NCBI GenBank assembly: GCA_023445445.1
Contig: JAEXLD010000036.1
Span: forward strand, 1 to 64,000
DNA: 64,000 nucleotides
DNA from: Bacillota bacterium
GTDB taxonomy: Bacteria; Bacillota; Clostridia; Clostridiales; Clostridiaceae
Direction of reading: 5' to 3'
Position numbers and translations under genes: made by a program. This document shows, piece by piece, positions 1 to 8,906 of this stretch. Each line of letters opens with the position of its first letter. Positions within the stretch are counted from its first letter, which is position 1. The notes under the pieces were generated by a model. That model searched no databases. It was not told the origin of the DNA and saw nothing but the letters and a program-made list of their open reading frames with translations.

Positions 1-709
1 TGGTTACTCCAATAACTGTTCCTATTGATGCTCCTCCTGCATATGCTATTACTATTATAATAGCCAAAGCTGCGATATTTCTTATACTTACACCGAAGCA
101 AGCAATATTTCCAATCCCTGCAACCATTAAGCATAATACTATGGCCATACTTATCAATTCTTCCATATTAAAAAAATAATTATGCTTTATTTCATCTAAA
201 CATCCTACACCATAATTAACAACATAAAATACAGGTATTATACTTAAGCTTTCAATTAATGCAAAGGCTATATTAACAGATAACCCTTGACTACCAAAAA
301 TACTTTTAATTATTAAAAATTCTATTACACATATTATGCATATATTATTGATCTTAATCTTTTTTCCTACTTTATTGGTTATACAGGAAATCAGTAATAT
401 AGAAATTGCCAAAATAGGATATACATACGAATCACAATCAGTACTAAAAACACTTAAATAACCTATAATTACTCCTAAAAAAGCAAATATAGTTTCTTTG
501 CTTTTTCTTTTATTTATAACAGAAATTAAAAATGCCATACCAAAAGGTGCTATCATTAATCCATCCACCACTGAAAATTTAACCCTACTTAACATAAATC
601 CACATAATAATATAAGTATAATTTTAGCAGCTGTTAATTTATATTTAGTAATTTTTTCCTTTTTACTATCAACTCTATTATATACCGGAACTCCTGCACC
701 ATATTGCAT
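1..709 (-). CDS. spoIIE: Stage II sporulation protein E, N-terminal part (runs off the window start)
   Basis: The minus-strand frame opens at 709 (ATG, preceded by an AAAGGTG ribosome site) and stays open to base 1, giving 236 residues. The N-terminus begins MQYGAGVPVYNR, followed by a string of hydrophobic segments. This is the multi-spanning membrane region of SpoIIE, the PP2C-type phosphatase that dephosphorylates SpoIIAA to release sigma-F in the forespore and acts at the polar septum. The phosphatase domain lies outside the window. The call rests on the membrane region plus position: yabR, tRNA genes and spoIIE are neighbours in the same order in Bacillus. It is transcribed separately from the tRNA operon, which ends at a terminator near 985. 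Confidence 0.88.
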   Translation of the reverse strand, partial: MQYGAGVPVYNRVDSKKEKITKYKLTAAKIILILLCGFMLSRVKFSVVDGLMIAPFGMAFLISVINKRKSKETIFAFLGVIIGYLSVFSTDCDSYVYPILAISILLISCITNKVGKKIKINNICIICVIEFLIIKSIFGSQGLSVNIAFALIESLSIIPVFYVVNYGVGCLDEIKHNYFFNMEELISMAIVLCLMVAGIGNIACFGVSIRNIAALAIIIVIAYAGGASIGTVIGVT

Positions 710-984
710 TTCAATCACACCTTTCTTAACAATAACTTAATGATATCATTTACTATTAAATTATTATGTCATTTAATGTTTTCCGGTATTTTTTTTCGTA
801 AGACATTAATTTTCTATTTTCATTTCATCATGCTAGTTTTTTTATTTTCTTTCTTTTATATTCATATTTTTTTCCTCTTTAGATAAACGCTTTTTGTCGT
901 AATTATCTATTTTTATTATTTTTATGAAAATTAATTATTTAATATTTTTTATATTTTTGCATATATTATTTTTTATATAAAAAA
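710..984. other. Gene-free leader upstream of spoIIE
   Basis: About 270 AT-rich bases separate the spoIIE start from the tRNA terminator. No credible coding frame is seen; short plus-strand frames here are low-complexity Phe/Ile strings. The stretch must hold the spoIIE promoter. A TTTTTGTCGTAATT sequence near 890-903 resembles a Spo0A box (TGTCGAA) with one mismatch, which would fit the Spo0A control known for spoIIE in Bacillus, but this is weak evidence. Confidence 0.4.
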
Positions 985-1013
985 AAGAGATTCAAATCAA
1001 ATTTGAATCTCTT
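985..1013 (-). terminator. Intrinsic terminator of the tRNA operon
   Basis: A 13-bp perfect stem (AAGAGATTCAAAT against ATTTGAATCTCTT, three-base loop) is followed on the minus strand by a T-rich run. It lies directly after the last tRNA gene and abuts its CCA end. Confidence 0.85.
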
Positions 1014-1099
1014 GGTGCTGAAGACCGGAATCGAACCGGTACGGTATCGCTACCGCAGGATTTTAAGTCCTGTGCGTCTGCCTGTTCCGCCACTTCAGC
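1013..1099 (-). tRNA. tRNA-Leu (anticodon TAA)
   Basis: The minus strand reads GCTGAAGTGGCGGAAC at the 5' end and ...CTTCAGCACCA at the 3' end, with a long variable arm as expected for a class II tRNA and anticodon loop ACTTAAAATC, giving TAA. CCA is encoded. It is the last of four tRNA genes and is identical to the copy at 1284-1370. Confidence 0.95.
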
Positions 1100-1104
1100 G
1101 TATA

Positions 1105-1181
1105 TGGTAGCGGAAATAGGACTTGAACCTACGACACCTCGGGTATGAACCGAGTGCTCTAGCCAGCTGAGCTATTCCGCC
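1105..1181 (-). tRNA. tRNA-Met (elongator-type, anticodon CAT)
   Basis: The minus strand reads GGCGGAATAGCTCAG...GGTTCATACCC...TTCCGCTACCA, a 77-nt tRNA with a CAT anticodon and encoded CCA. It lacks the three stacked G-C pairs of the initiator anticodon stem seen in its neighbour, so elongator Met is most likely. A CAT tRNA modified to lysidine to read Ile is not fully excluded. Confidence 0.88.
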
Positions 1182-1186
1182 ATTTT

Positions 1187-1262
<76 letters not shown>

Positions 1263-1283
1263 ATAATTAAGTTGAATTTAGCT

Positions 1284-1370
1284 TGGTGCTGAAGACCGGA
1301 ATCGAACCGGTACGGTATCGCTACCGCAGGATTTTAAGTCCTGTGCGTCTGCCTGTTCCGCCACTTCAGC
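1284..1370 (-). tRNA. tRNA-Leu (anticodon TAA), second copy
   Basis: This is identical in sequence to the tRNA-Leu at 1013-1099, including the encoded CCA. It is the first gene of the cluster in the direction of transcription. Confidence 0.95.
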
Positions 1371-1581
1371 ATATTTTTTCTGTCGCCCCTCAGCGACAAA
1401 ATTAATTATATATTATGTTCTATGTAGTGTCAACATCTTTTTTTGATTTTTTATTTGGTATTAATTATTTTTTTTTGTAAATTCTTTTTCTTATAAAGTA
1501 TAAAGGACTATTTACTAATTGAAACAGTCCTTTATATAGATTTATATATTAAATTTATATGATGTCCTTAATTATCTGCTA
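1371..1581. other. Intergenic region between the tRNA operon and yabR
   Basis: The stretch should hold the tRNA-operon promoter. A hairpin at about 1500-1538 (AAAGGACT ... AGTCCTTT) lies just past the yabR stop on the minus strand and may end that transcript, although its T-run is poor. Confidence 0.45.
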
Positions 1582-1989
1582 TTAGTTTTTTCTTGAACCC
1601 TTAGATTTAAAATCTTGTTTCTTCTTAACATCTTGCATTCTTTCTTCACTGTCTTTTAAGAACCTTGACATTATATCTTCGAAATTACCTGTATTTGCAC
1701 TAGTCTTTTTACTTTCTGAGGTCCAATCTATTTCCACAGGTTTAATTGATTTTTTTTGTACATTTGCTTGCTTTATTGATAAGCTTATCTTACCATTATC
1801 ATCAATTGATATTACTTTCACTTTTACCTTATCTTGTTCCTTAAGGTGTTCTCTAATATCCTTAACAAATGAATCTGCCACTTCTGAAATGTGAACCAGT
1901 CCTGTCTTTCCTTCTATTTCAACGAAAGCTCCAAAACTAGTTATATTAACCACTGTACCTTCTAATATGTTTCCTGCCATCAAGGTCAT
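1582..1989 (-). CDS. yabR: S1 RNA-binding domain protein (YabR-like)
   Basis: This 135-residue protein has one S1 RNA-binding domain at about residues 5-75 (EGTVVNITSFGAFVEI, then GLVHISEVAD and GKISLSIKQA). A basic, lysine-rich tail of about 60 residues follows and is probably disordered. It matches the YabR/general stress protein 13 family that binds RNA or ribosomes. Two in-frame ATGs occur at 1989 and 1980; AAGGAGG lies 12 nt before the first, which is preferred. It lies downstream of divIC, as in Bacillus. Confidence 0.88.
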   Translation of the reverse strand: MTLMAGNILEGTVVNITSFGAFVEIEGKTGLVHISEVADSFVKDIREHLKEQDKVKVKVISIDDNGKISLSIKQANVQKKSIKPVEIDWTSESKKTSANTGNFEDIMSRFLKDSEERMQDVKKKQDFKSKGSRKN

Positions 1990-2074
1990 GTTACAAAGAT
2001 TCCTCCTTAAAAATTAAATAATATATGTTATTATAATAATAACCTCTTTTAAATAGTTCTAAAACATATTTTTT

Positions 2075-2362
2075 TTAATTTTGCTGCTCAGAATTCACAA
2101 CTTTTTCTCCATCTTTAATCATACCTAGTCTTTCTCTTGCAAGTTTCTCAAGATATTCATTAGATTCATTAGCTTTTTTAAGATCTGATTCTAATTTAAT
2201 ATTTTTATTCTTAAGTTCTTGTAAATCTTCCTGACTATTGACAATATCTGTTTGGATTCTTCTAATCGTAATTTCTTGCTTTATATAATTAACAACAAAA
2301 ATAACAAAAATAATAACTATAATTAATCTTTTAAGAGTTAATTGCTTTTTAATTGCTCTCAC
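2075..2362 (-). CDS. divIC: Septum formation initiator DivIC/FtsB family protein
   Basis: The product is about 92-95 residues. It has a short basic N-terminus, one transmembrane helix (about residues 12-28) and a coiled coil (about 32-75, heptads around LQELKNKNIKLESDLKKA). The conserved LARERLGMIKDGE segment is typical of DivIC/FtsB, a bitopic division protein that works with DivIB and FtsL at the septum. The start is unusual. The GTG at 2362 abuts the ribosome site, whereas an ATT codon at 2353 sits 5 nt after GGTGA and would give an MKKQLTLK N-terminus, the spacing seen for several genes in this window. Confidence 0.88.
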   Translation of the reverse strand: MRAIKKQLTLKRLIIVIIFVIFVVNYIKQEITIRRIQTDIVNSQEDLQELKNKNIKLESDLKKANESNEYLEKLARERLGMIKDGEKVVNSEQQN

Positions 2363-2446
2363 CCTCTTTAAAATATATTATACAATATATTTTAAACACT
2401 ATAAATATTTTATTCAAGTTATTTTTTTATGTTCCTAGTTTTCTTA

Positions 2447-2836
2447 TTATTTTTTACCAGAAATACTATAATATATTATTTTTATTGGATATACTACATT
2501 CTTAAAAGTTATTCTAATAACTTTAGCAATTTTACTAATTAAATATTTCTCTATTCTAAAGACTGTAGGGCTTATAAATTTCAAATAAAGGATTACAGTT
2601 AAAACCATAAATATATATACATAAGGACCTAAGAAAGCATAATTGGTATATAGTAAAAAGGTAAAGACTATAATAGCAGCAAGAATCCAAAATAATAAAT
2701 CTTCGATTACTACTATTATTTTAGGAATCTTCAATCCTCTTATTATATTGTATAAATCAAATAATATACCAACTAATATTCCAGAAAGTATAGAGTATAC
2801 TAATATATCAATTTGAACATCTAAAGATAACGGCAT
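2447..2836 (-). CDS. yabQ: Spore cortex biosynthesis protein YabQ
   Basis: The product has 129 residues with four to five hydrophobic segments and the conserved N-terminal motif SGILVGILFDLYNIIRG. YabQ is an integral membrane protein of the outer forespore membrane needed for cortex formation in Bacillus. It follows yabP with only 9 nt between, consistent with co-transcription in the mother cell. Its own ribosome site is weak, so translation may be coupled to yabP. Confidence 0.9.
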   Translation of the reverse strand: MPLSLDVQIDILVYSILSGILVGILFDLYNIIRGLKIPKIIVVIEDLLFWILAAIIVFTFLLYTNYAFLGPYVYIFMVLTVILYLKFISPTVFRIEKYLISKIAKVIRITFKNVVYPIKIIYYSISGKK

Positions 2837-2845
2837 AGCATCTAC

Positions 2846-3139
2846 CTATTTAAATAATTTAGAAATTATACTTTCTTTTTCTTTTTTAATTTCCTTACTA
2901 CTATATACTATGGAAGCTACATTCCCAACTATTATTACATCACCATTTTGAACATCTAGTTTATTCATTTTTAATTCTGATCCTTTAATGGTTAAAAATC
3001 CTAGCTTTGTATTTAATAAAATCTTCTCATCATCAAAACTTATAACTTCTTCTACCCCAGTAAGTGTTAACTTTTTTCTATTTTCTAAAACTATATTACC
3101 CCTAGGCTCTTCTAGTTTATTTTCACTTTTCTTTTCCAT
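2846..3139 (-). CDS. yabP: Sporulation protein YabP
   Basis: The product has 97 residues of the YabP/YqfC family: RKKLTLTGVEEVISFDDEKILLNTKLGFLTIKG, then LDVQNGDVIIVG. The protein is soluble and has no signal peptide. It belongs to the mother-cell set and is encoded beside yabQ as in Bacillus. A GAGGAG site precedes the ATG. The C-terminus is lysine-rich and variable. Confidence 0.9.
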   Translation of the reverse strand: MEKKSENKLEEPRGNIVLENRKKLTLTGVEEVISFDDEKILLNTKLGFLTIKGSELKMNKLDVQNGDVIIVGNVASIVYSSKEIKKEKESIISKLFK

Positions 3140-3190
3140 CTTATCTCCTCCACATATTCTTTATAAAAATATATGAAAGAGATATAATAT

Positions 3191-3451
3191 TTATTCTTTA
3201 TCTTCTTCGCCTTCTATTATCTCGTACATTTCTTTTGCATTTTCTTTTTTCACATGTTCAGCTATATTTATAATTTTTGCCTTTAGGGATCTATTAGCAA
3301 ATTGTATTTCTATAATATCTCCCTCTTTAACTACTGTTGAAGGCTTAGCTATTTTTCCATTAATTGAAACTCTATCGCCTTCACATACTTCTTTAGCTAC
3401 AGTTCTTCTTTTTATAATTCTAGAAACCTTTAAATACTTATCTAATCTCAT
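3191..3451 (-). CDS. rqcP: S4-domain RNA-binding protein RqcP (YabO/Hsp15-like)
   Basis: The 86-residue protein is essentially one S4 domain: MRLDKYLKVSRIIKRRTVAKEVC, then VSINGKIAKPSTVVKEGDIIEIQF. In Firmicutes this family is RqcP, which binds stalled 60S-like 50S-peptidyl-tRNA complexes and drives alanine tailing with RqcH. An AAGGAGG site lies close to the ATG. The gene is separated from hup by a terminator and starts the yabO-yabP-yabQ-divIC-yabR series. Confidence 0.88.
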   Translation of the reverse strand: MRLDKYLKVSRIIKRRTVAKEVCEGDRVSINGKIAKPSTVVKEGDIIEIQFANRSLKAKIINIAEHVKKENAKEMYEIIEGEEDKE

Positions 3452-3482
3452 ATTTACTCCTCCTTAAACCTTATTTATTAAA

Positions 3483-3506
3483 AGAACCCCAGTAAACTGG
3501 GGTTCT
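3483..3506 (-). terminator. Intrinsic terminator after hup
   Basis: A 10-bp stem, AGAACCCCAG against CTGGGGTTCT, is followed by TTTTAATAAAT on the minus strand, 7 nt beyond the hup stop. Confidence 0.85.
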
Positions 3507-3513
3507 ATTTATG

Positions 3514-3789
3514 CTACTTATTAACTTTTTCTTTGAATTCTTTTCCTGCTTTGAATACTGGAACAGTTGAAGCTGGAATGCTTATTGTTTCTTTAGTTCT
3601 TGGATTTCTTCCTTCTCTTGCTGCTCTTTCTCTAGTTTCAAAAGTACCAAATCCAACTAATTGAACTTTTTCTCCCTTTTCTAATGCTTCTTCAACGCTT
3701 TCTATAAAAGCTTTTAACGCTAATTCAGCATCCTTTTTAGTTAATTTACTTTTTTCTGACATGCTAGTGATTAATTCTGCTTTATTCAC
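3514..3789 (-). CDS. hup: DNA-binding protein HU
   Basis: The product has 91 residues of the HU/IHF fold. It begins MNKAELITSMSEKSKLTKKDAE, has the core motif VQLVGFGTFETRERAAREGRNPRT, and ends with a beta arm containing the PAS-PVFKAGK segment. HU is a homodimeric nucleoid protein that bends DNA. The ribosome site is AAGGAGG. It sits between yabN and rqcP, has its own terminator, and is likely a separate highly expressed unit. Confidence 0.96.
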   Translation of the reverse strand: MNKAELITSMSEKSKLTKKDAELALKAFIESVEEALEKGEKVQLVGFGTFETRERAAREGRNPRTKETISIPASTVPVFKAGKEFKEKVNK

Positions 3790-3993
3790 AATTACATCCT
3801 CCTTAAATAACCCGTATATATTTTTAGTAGTTAACCATTTCTGTTAATATGTACTATAACTACATTCTCTTATTATATATCGTCTTTTAGTGCTAGTCTA
3901 TAACATTATGATTTTTTTGTTATAAAAGCTATTTTTTACAATAAGTTAATTATAGCATAGTATAAATCACTATATTATTATTCTTCATAAAAC

Positions 3994-5466
3994 TTATAAA
4001 TCCTTCTTTATTTTATGAAATTCTTTATTTTTTGCTTTATTCCAAAGTTTATCCATTTCTTCCAGTGTCATTTCATTCAAATTTTTATTATTTTTTAGTG
4101 CTTCTTCTTCAATAAAAGAGAATCTATTTATAAATTTTTGAACGGTTAAATTTAATGCTTCTTCTTCATCTATATCCAATAATCTTGCTACATTAACAGA
4201 TGCAAATAATAAGTCCCCTACTTCACCTTTTATTTTCTCCTTATTATTGGATTTATATACATCTAATACCTCTTTTAATTCTTCTTCTACCTTTAATGAA
4301 GCTTCTTCTACCTTATCCCAATCAAATCCTACCTTAGCAGCCTTTTTTTGAACCTTATGAGCTCTAACTAAAGCCGGAAGTGCCTTAGCTATAGCATTCA
4401 TTTCATCAGTAATAGTTTTATGGCTTTTTTCTTTTTTCTTAAGATCATCCCAATTATCTACAACTTCATTACTATTGGAAACTTCTACACTACCAAAAAC
4501 ATGAGGGTGTCTATAAATCATTTTATTGCATATAGAACCTATAACATCATAAATATTAAAGTATCCGTCATCCTTACCAATAGATGCATGGAAAACCACA
4601 TGTAATAAAACATCACCAAGTTCTTCTATCATTCCATCTATATCATCATTATTTATGCTATCTACTAATTCATAGGCTTCTTCTAACAGTTGATTTTTTA
4701 TACTTTCATGAGTTTGTTCCATATCCCAAGGACAACCATTTTCACCTCTTAAAGTATCAATTATTTCAACTAAATCATTAAAATCCTTCTTATTATCCAT
4801 ATCCTTAGGTATATAAATAGAAGTTAAGTAATCTATATCCTCTTGCATATCAAGTTCATAAATAGGTATTGTTCTAATAGACTCTTCCCCTTCTATACCT
4901 GCAGCTCTAACAAAGTATATCTCTGTATCATCATTGTAATAGTCTAATAATCTTAACTTTACTTCTGATGCTATTAAAGGATTGTATACTTGAGTAATTA
5001 TAGTTCCAATTCTCTTATCTAAAACTTGATTGCCTATATCAAAAGCATCAATAACTTTTAGACCTTCTATTGGATCTATTTTTAATACATCCATCATTGC
5101 ATCAATAAAACTTACTGCTGGTACTATTTCATATTTAATATTTTCACTATCACATAAGCTAATAAGATTAAATACTGATTTCTCAGCTACTAGTGGATGG
5201 CCAGGAACAGCGTAAACTATTTCTCCAAACTCCTTATGATTTTTTACTATGTCACTAGCTATATTTTCATAAACTTCATCAAAATTATCTGAAGCCTCAT
5301 AATAATAATCATATGTTTTAAAATTTTCTACTTTTGATTTTAAGTAGTCTACCGTAGGATGTTTTTCTGTTCTAAAAAATATATTTTTTCCTTCTTCTAA
5401 GGCCCTAACTGCACCAATAGTTAAGGCATCTGGTGCTCCTGGTCCTAAACCTATTATTTTTATCAT
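3994..5466 (-). CDS. yabN: YabN: tetrapyrrole methylase domain fused to MazG nucleotide pyrophosphohydrolase
   Basis: The product has 490 residues in two parts. Residues 1-225 are a SAM-dependent tetrapyrrole (corrin/porphyrin) methylase-like domain (IKIIGLGPGAPDALTIGA; YAVPGHPLVAEKS). Residues 235-480 form a MazG NTP pyrophosphohydrolase with the motif LRGENGCPWDMEQTHESI and EELGDVLLHVVFH, and a second EVGDLLFASVN half. The fusion is normal for YabN. The C-terminal part cleaves non-canonical or excess NTPs; the function of the N-terminal part is not settled. It lies 19 nt after the flippase gene. Confidence 0.93.
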   Translation of the reverse strand: MIKIIGLGPGAPDALTIGAVRALEEGKNIFFRTEKHPTVDYLKSKVENFKTYDYYYEASDNFDEVYENIASDIVKNHKEFGEIVYAVPGHPLVAEKSVFNLISLCDSENIKYEIVPAVSFIDAMMDVLKIDPIEGLKVIDAFDIGNQVLDKRIGTIITQVYNPLIASEVKLRLLDYYNDDTEIYFVRAAGIEGEESIRTIPIYELDMQEDIDYLTSIYIPKDMDNKKDFNDLVEIIDTLRGENGCPWDMEQTHESIKNQLLEEAYELVDSINNDDIDGMIEELGDVLLHVVFHASIGKDDGYFNIYDVIGSICNKMIYRHPHVFGSVEVSNSNEVVDNWDDLKKKEKSHKTITDEMNAIAKALPALVRAHKVQKKAAKVGFDWDKVEEASLKVEEELKEVLDVYKSNNKEKIKGEVGDLLFASVNVARLLDIDEEEALNLTVQKFINRFSFIEEEALKNNKNLNEMTLEEMDKLWNKAKNKEFHKIKKDL

Positions 5467-5485
5467 TAGGTTCTCTCCTTACTAA

Positions 5486-7021
5486 TTAATTTTTTACAAT
5501 TTTATTTTTAATTTCATCTATACTAAATATTCTAAGTATCAATATTAATATTACATATATAATAATACCCAAAAATATAGATAATAAGCAAGAAGAAGTA
5601 TTGCTATTAGTTTTAATAAATATTAAATTATATGCAAATAATACACCAATAATCATAATAGAAGCTGCAATAATAGGTTTTATGAAAGATTTATATATAT
5701 TTAATCTTAATTTTAATCTTTTCCTTAAAGAAATTAAATTTAATATAGTTGCTACTAAATATGCAGAAATACTAGCTATAACTGCTCCATATATATTAAT
5801 TTCTGGTCTAGGAACTAAAATAAATGTTAATATTACTTTTACTATACATCCAATAAACAAATTAATTATAGGTCTAATATAGTGCCCTATTCCCTGCATA
5901 ATTGATGTAGTAGTTTGAGTCAATATTATAAATGGCACTGATAATGATAAATACTTTAATATTAATATTCCATCATATCTTCCTGGAAAAATAACCTTCA
6001 TTATAGGTCCTGCAAGAAAAAAGAGTCCTAGGGTGCACGGCATAGCTATAAGCATGGACATTTTCATAGATAACTGTACCTTTGATTGCAATTCATCTCT
6101 TCTATTCATTACATATTTCTCTGCTATTATTGGTATAAGAGCGGTTCCAAGAGCCATGGATAAAGTTAATGGAATATTAGTTATTACATTAGCTTTACCA
6201 GTAAGTTGTGCATAAAGAATAGTTGCCTTTTCAGATACTAAACCTGCTTGTAATAATTTTTGTGGAACTAATATAGAATCAATTAAACTCATTATAGTTC
6301 CTACAGTTGCTCCTACTGAAATAGGTAATGCTATTCTTAATATAGCTGAAAGCACTTCTGGGTTACTTTTAACTTTCTTGTTCCACATTTCCTTTTTAAC
6401 TTTCTTATACTTTTCATGTAAATAGCTTGCTCCTATTACGCCTCCTGCTGCTGCTCCAAAAGCAGCTCCACCTGCTGCATATTCTATACCTTTAGGTAAA
6501 AGTAGTACAGCAAGTCCAACACCAATTATCACTCTTCCTATTTGTTCTAATATTTGTGAAACCCCTGAAGGTGTCATATTTTGAAGTCCTTGAAAGAAGC
6601 CTCTATATATAGTCATAATAGAAATTACAAAAGGTGCAAAAGATATTCCAAGTAAAGAATAATAAGATTTCATATCCCACTGAACAAAATTAATAATAGG
6701 TTTAGCAAAAGCAAATAATAAAAGACTTGTACCAACACCTAAAACCATCATTAAAATTGTAGATTCTTTTAATGTTACAAATATGCCTTCTATATCTCCC
6801 TTTGCTTTCTTCTCTGAAATCATCTTCGAAATAGCTACAGGAACTCCTGAAGCCATAGCAACGAAAAACATATATAAAGGATATGACATTTGATAATACC
6901 CAACACCTTCATCCCCGATAAGCATAATTAGTGGCCATCTAAAGAATAACCCTAAAAACCTTGCTATTATCCCTGCCATTCCAAGTATCAAACTGGCTTT
7001 TATTAGTGATTGTTTCTTCAT
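5486..7021 (-). CDS. SpoVB/YabM-like polysaccharide or lipid flippase (MOP superfamily)
   Basis: The product has 511 residues and about 14 predicted membrane helices, with the family segments GIIARFLGLFFRWPL, GYYQMSYPLYMFFVAMASGVP and YRGFFQGLQNMTPSGVSQILEQ. Proteins of this type flip lipid-linked cell-wall precursors (MurJ-like) or act in spore cortex synthesis (SpoVB). The position between spoVT and yabN corresponds to yabM of Bacillus. SpoVB and YabM paralogues cannot be separated safely from sequence alone, so no symbol is given. Confidence 0.88.
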   Translation of the reverse strand: MKKQSLIKASLILGMAGIIARFLGLFFRWPLIMLIGDEGVGYYQMSYPLYMFFVAMASGVPVAISKMISEKKAKGDIEGIFVTLKESTILMMVLGVGTSLLLFAFAKPIINFVQWDMKSYYSLLGISFAPFVISIMTIYRGFFQGLQNMTPSGVSQILEQIGRVIIGVGLAVLLLPKGIEYAAGGAAFGAAAGGVIGASYLHEKYKKVKKEMWNKKVKSNPEVLSAILRIALPISVGATVGTIMSLIDSILVPQKLLQAGLVSEKATILYAQLTGKANVITNIPLTLSMALGTALIPIIAEKYVMNRRDELQSKVQLSMKMSMLIAMPCTLGLFFLAGPIMKVIFPGRYDGILILKYLSLSVPFIILTQTTTSIMQGIGHYIRPIINLFIGCIVKVILTFILVPRPEINIYGAVIASISAYLVATILNLISLRKRLKLRLNIYKSFIKPIIAASIMIIGVLFAYNLIFIKTNSNTSSCLLSIFLGIIIYVILILILRIFSIDEIKNKIVKN

Positions 7022-7121
7022 AAAATACCTCCAAACTTTTATTGCTTTAATAATTTTTATTTTCAGTTTAGAGGTATTATTACTTTTATTGATAACTTTA
7101 TATTTTATTAATTATTTATAT

Positions 7122-7670
7122 TTATTGTTCCATTTGTTTACCTAAGAAAGCTGAAGCTGTTTCAGATAGCTTTAATTCTAATTCCCCTAACTTTTCACCT
7201 GGTTCCTTTGATAAGATAATAACTGCTCCTATAGCATCCCCTTCTGCTATTATAGGAGATATTACTTGGCTAGTATATTTTCCAGTTTCCTCATCACTAT
7301 GCAATGGAATTGTTTTATTTTGATCTGTTATCAAAACAGCTTTTCTCTCTTCCATTATTTTTTCTAGTTCCTGACTAACTTTTCTTTCAACATACTCTTT
7401 CTTAGAGCCACCACTTACTGATATAAATGCATCCTTATCTGCTATTAAAATAATATGTCCAATTGCTTGTTGTAAACTTTCAGCATATTCTTTCGAAAAA
7501 TCAGTTAATTCTCCAATAGGTGAATATTTTTTTAAAATAACTCCACCCTCTCTATCAGTGAAAATCTCTAAGGGATCTCCTTCTCTAATCCTTAAGGTTC
7601 TTCTTATTTCCTTTGGTATTACAACTCTTCCTAAGTCATCAATACGTCTAACTATCCCTGTTGCTTTCAT
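7122..7670 (-). CDS. spoVT: Stage V sporulation transcriptional regulator SpoVT
   Basis: The product has 182 residues. Residues 1-50 are an AbrB-type swapped-hairpin DNA-binding domain (KATGIVRRIDDLGRVVIPKEIRR) and residues 55-180 a GAF-like domain (AIGHIILIADKDAFISVSGG; VISPIIAEGDAIGAVIIL). SpoVT tunes sigma-G-dependent forespore genes and germination. It sits between prsA and the flippase gene as in Bacillus. The ribosome site is AAGGAGGTAGC. Confidence 0.95.
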   Translation of the reverse strand: MKATGIVRRIDDLGRVVIPKEIRRTLRIREGDPLEIFTDREGGVILKKYSPIGELTDFSKEYAESLQQAIGHIILIADKDAFISVSGGSKKEYVERKVSQELEKIMEERKAVLITDQNKTIPLHSDEETGKYTSQVISPIIAEGDAIGAVIILSKEPGEKLGELELKLSETASAFLGKQMEQ

Positions 7671-7794
7671 TATTACGAGCTACCTCCTTAATTAATAATT
7701 AGTTGCAATATTATTATTTGACTTCTTAGAAATTTTATACCCATATAACCAATATTTATTTAATCAAAAAAATATTAGGTAACTTAAAAGAAAA

Positions 7795-7824
7795 AAGGAA
7801 TTAGCTATATATAGCTAATTCCTT
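7795..7824 (-). terminator. Intrinsic terminator after prsA
   Basis: A 30-nt perfect palindrome begins AAGGAATTAGC and is followed by a T-run on the minus strand, just past the prsA stop. Confidence 0.85.
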
Positions 7825-7832
7825 AAAATATT

Positions 7833-8810
7833 TTATAGTTTATTTTCGTATGTTTTAACCTTATAGTCTTTCTTCCATTGTTCAATAGAAGAAGTATATA
7901 TTTCACTTTTCTCTTCATTTTCTAATGTTGTTTTTATAGTATCTTTTGCTTCATCAAAAGTTTTTTGTTTAATATCCGTAACCTTTATTATGTGATATCC
8001 ATAAGTACTCTTTACAAGGTCTGAAACTTCACCTTCATTTAATTTCTTAAAAGCTTCTGTAAATTCTGGAACATATTGAGTAGTATCATATGGTACAGTT
8101 CCTAAACTTCCACCATTTGCACCACTTCCTGTATCCTCTGAATTTTCCTTTGCTAATGTAGCAAAATCTTCTCCATTGGCTACTTTTTCTCTTATTTCTT
8201 TAGCTTTTGCTTCATCTTTTATTAAGATATGAGAAACTGTTGCAGTCTTAAAGCTATCTAAGTGTTCATCATAATATTTTTTAATTTCTTCATCTGACAC
8301 AGATACATCTTTAAATATTTCTTCAGTAACCTTAGCATTTATTAAGCTGTCTTCCATATTTTTATTTAATTTTTCTTTATATTCATCTAAAGTCATTCCT
8401 GCATTTGTTAAAGCAGTATTAAAGGCATCTTCTCCACCAAAGGTTTCCTTTTGACTTTCAATATATTTATCAGTTTCAGTTGCTATTTCTTCTTCAGTTG
8501 GAAGTACTCCTAACTCTTCAGCTTTCTTATACATGATTTTTTGTTCTACAAGCATGTTTAGTGCTTGAGTTCTTAATTCTTTTACTTGTTCCGCTAGTTC
8601 TGTATTTGTATCGTAATCGGCACCATATTGTTGTAAATAAGGATCTGCTAACTCATCAACATCCCCTCTTGTAACCTTAAGCCCCCCTACTTTTGCTAAT
8701 ACAGTGTTTTTAATTGATTCTGGTGTCCTTTGTATCATTTCACATCCAACTGCTGAAAAAGCAAATATACTTAAGGCTCCTGCAGCTATTATTCTTTTAA
8801 TTTTTACCAA
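7833..8810 (-). CDS. prsA: PrsA-type peptidyl-prolyl isomerase lipoprotein
   Basis: The product has 325 residues starting at a TTG codon (8810) with GAGGG 6-7 nt upstream; an earlier ATG in frame lacks a good ribosome site. The N-terminus MVKIKRIIAAGALSIFAFSAVGC is a lipoprotein signal with lipobox AVGC. A SurA-N-like region is followed by a parvulin domain (about 185-275: SHILIKDEAKAKEIREKV, GGSLGTVPY, TYGYHIIKV). It is a membrane-anchored foldase for exported proteins. It is monocistronic, with its own terminator, and lies between mfd and spoVT. Confidence 0.9.
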   Translation of the reverse strand: MVKIKRIIAAGALSIFAFSAVGCEMIQRTPESIKNTVLAKVGGLKVTRGDVDELADPYLQQYGADYDTNTELAEQVKELRTQALNMLVEQKIMYKKAEELGVLPTEEEIATETDKYIESQKETFGGEDAFNTALTNAGMTLDEYKEKLNKNMEDSLINAKVTEEIFKDVSVSDEEIKKYYDEHLDSFKTATVSHILIKDEAKAKEIREKVANGEDFATLAKENSEDTGSGANGGSLGTVPYDTTQYVPEFTEAFKKLNEGEVSDLVKSTYGYHIIKVTDIKQKTFDEAKDTIKTTLENEEKSEIYTSSIEQWKKDYKVKTYENKL

Positions 8811-8906
8811 TGATGTTCCCTCATTTCTATTTAATTTGTTAAGCCATATAATTATATACAAATAGTATATCAATATTGTGTCAGTTATTCAATTTCTTAA
8901 TTAAGT

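Noticed and set aside
498..740. Plus-strand open frame near the window start
   Set aside because: It is the reverse strand of the spoIIE membrane region; the minus-strand reading has a ribosome site and a recognisable SpoIIE N-terminus.
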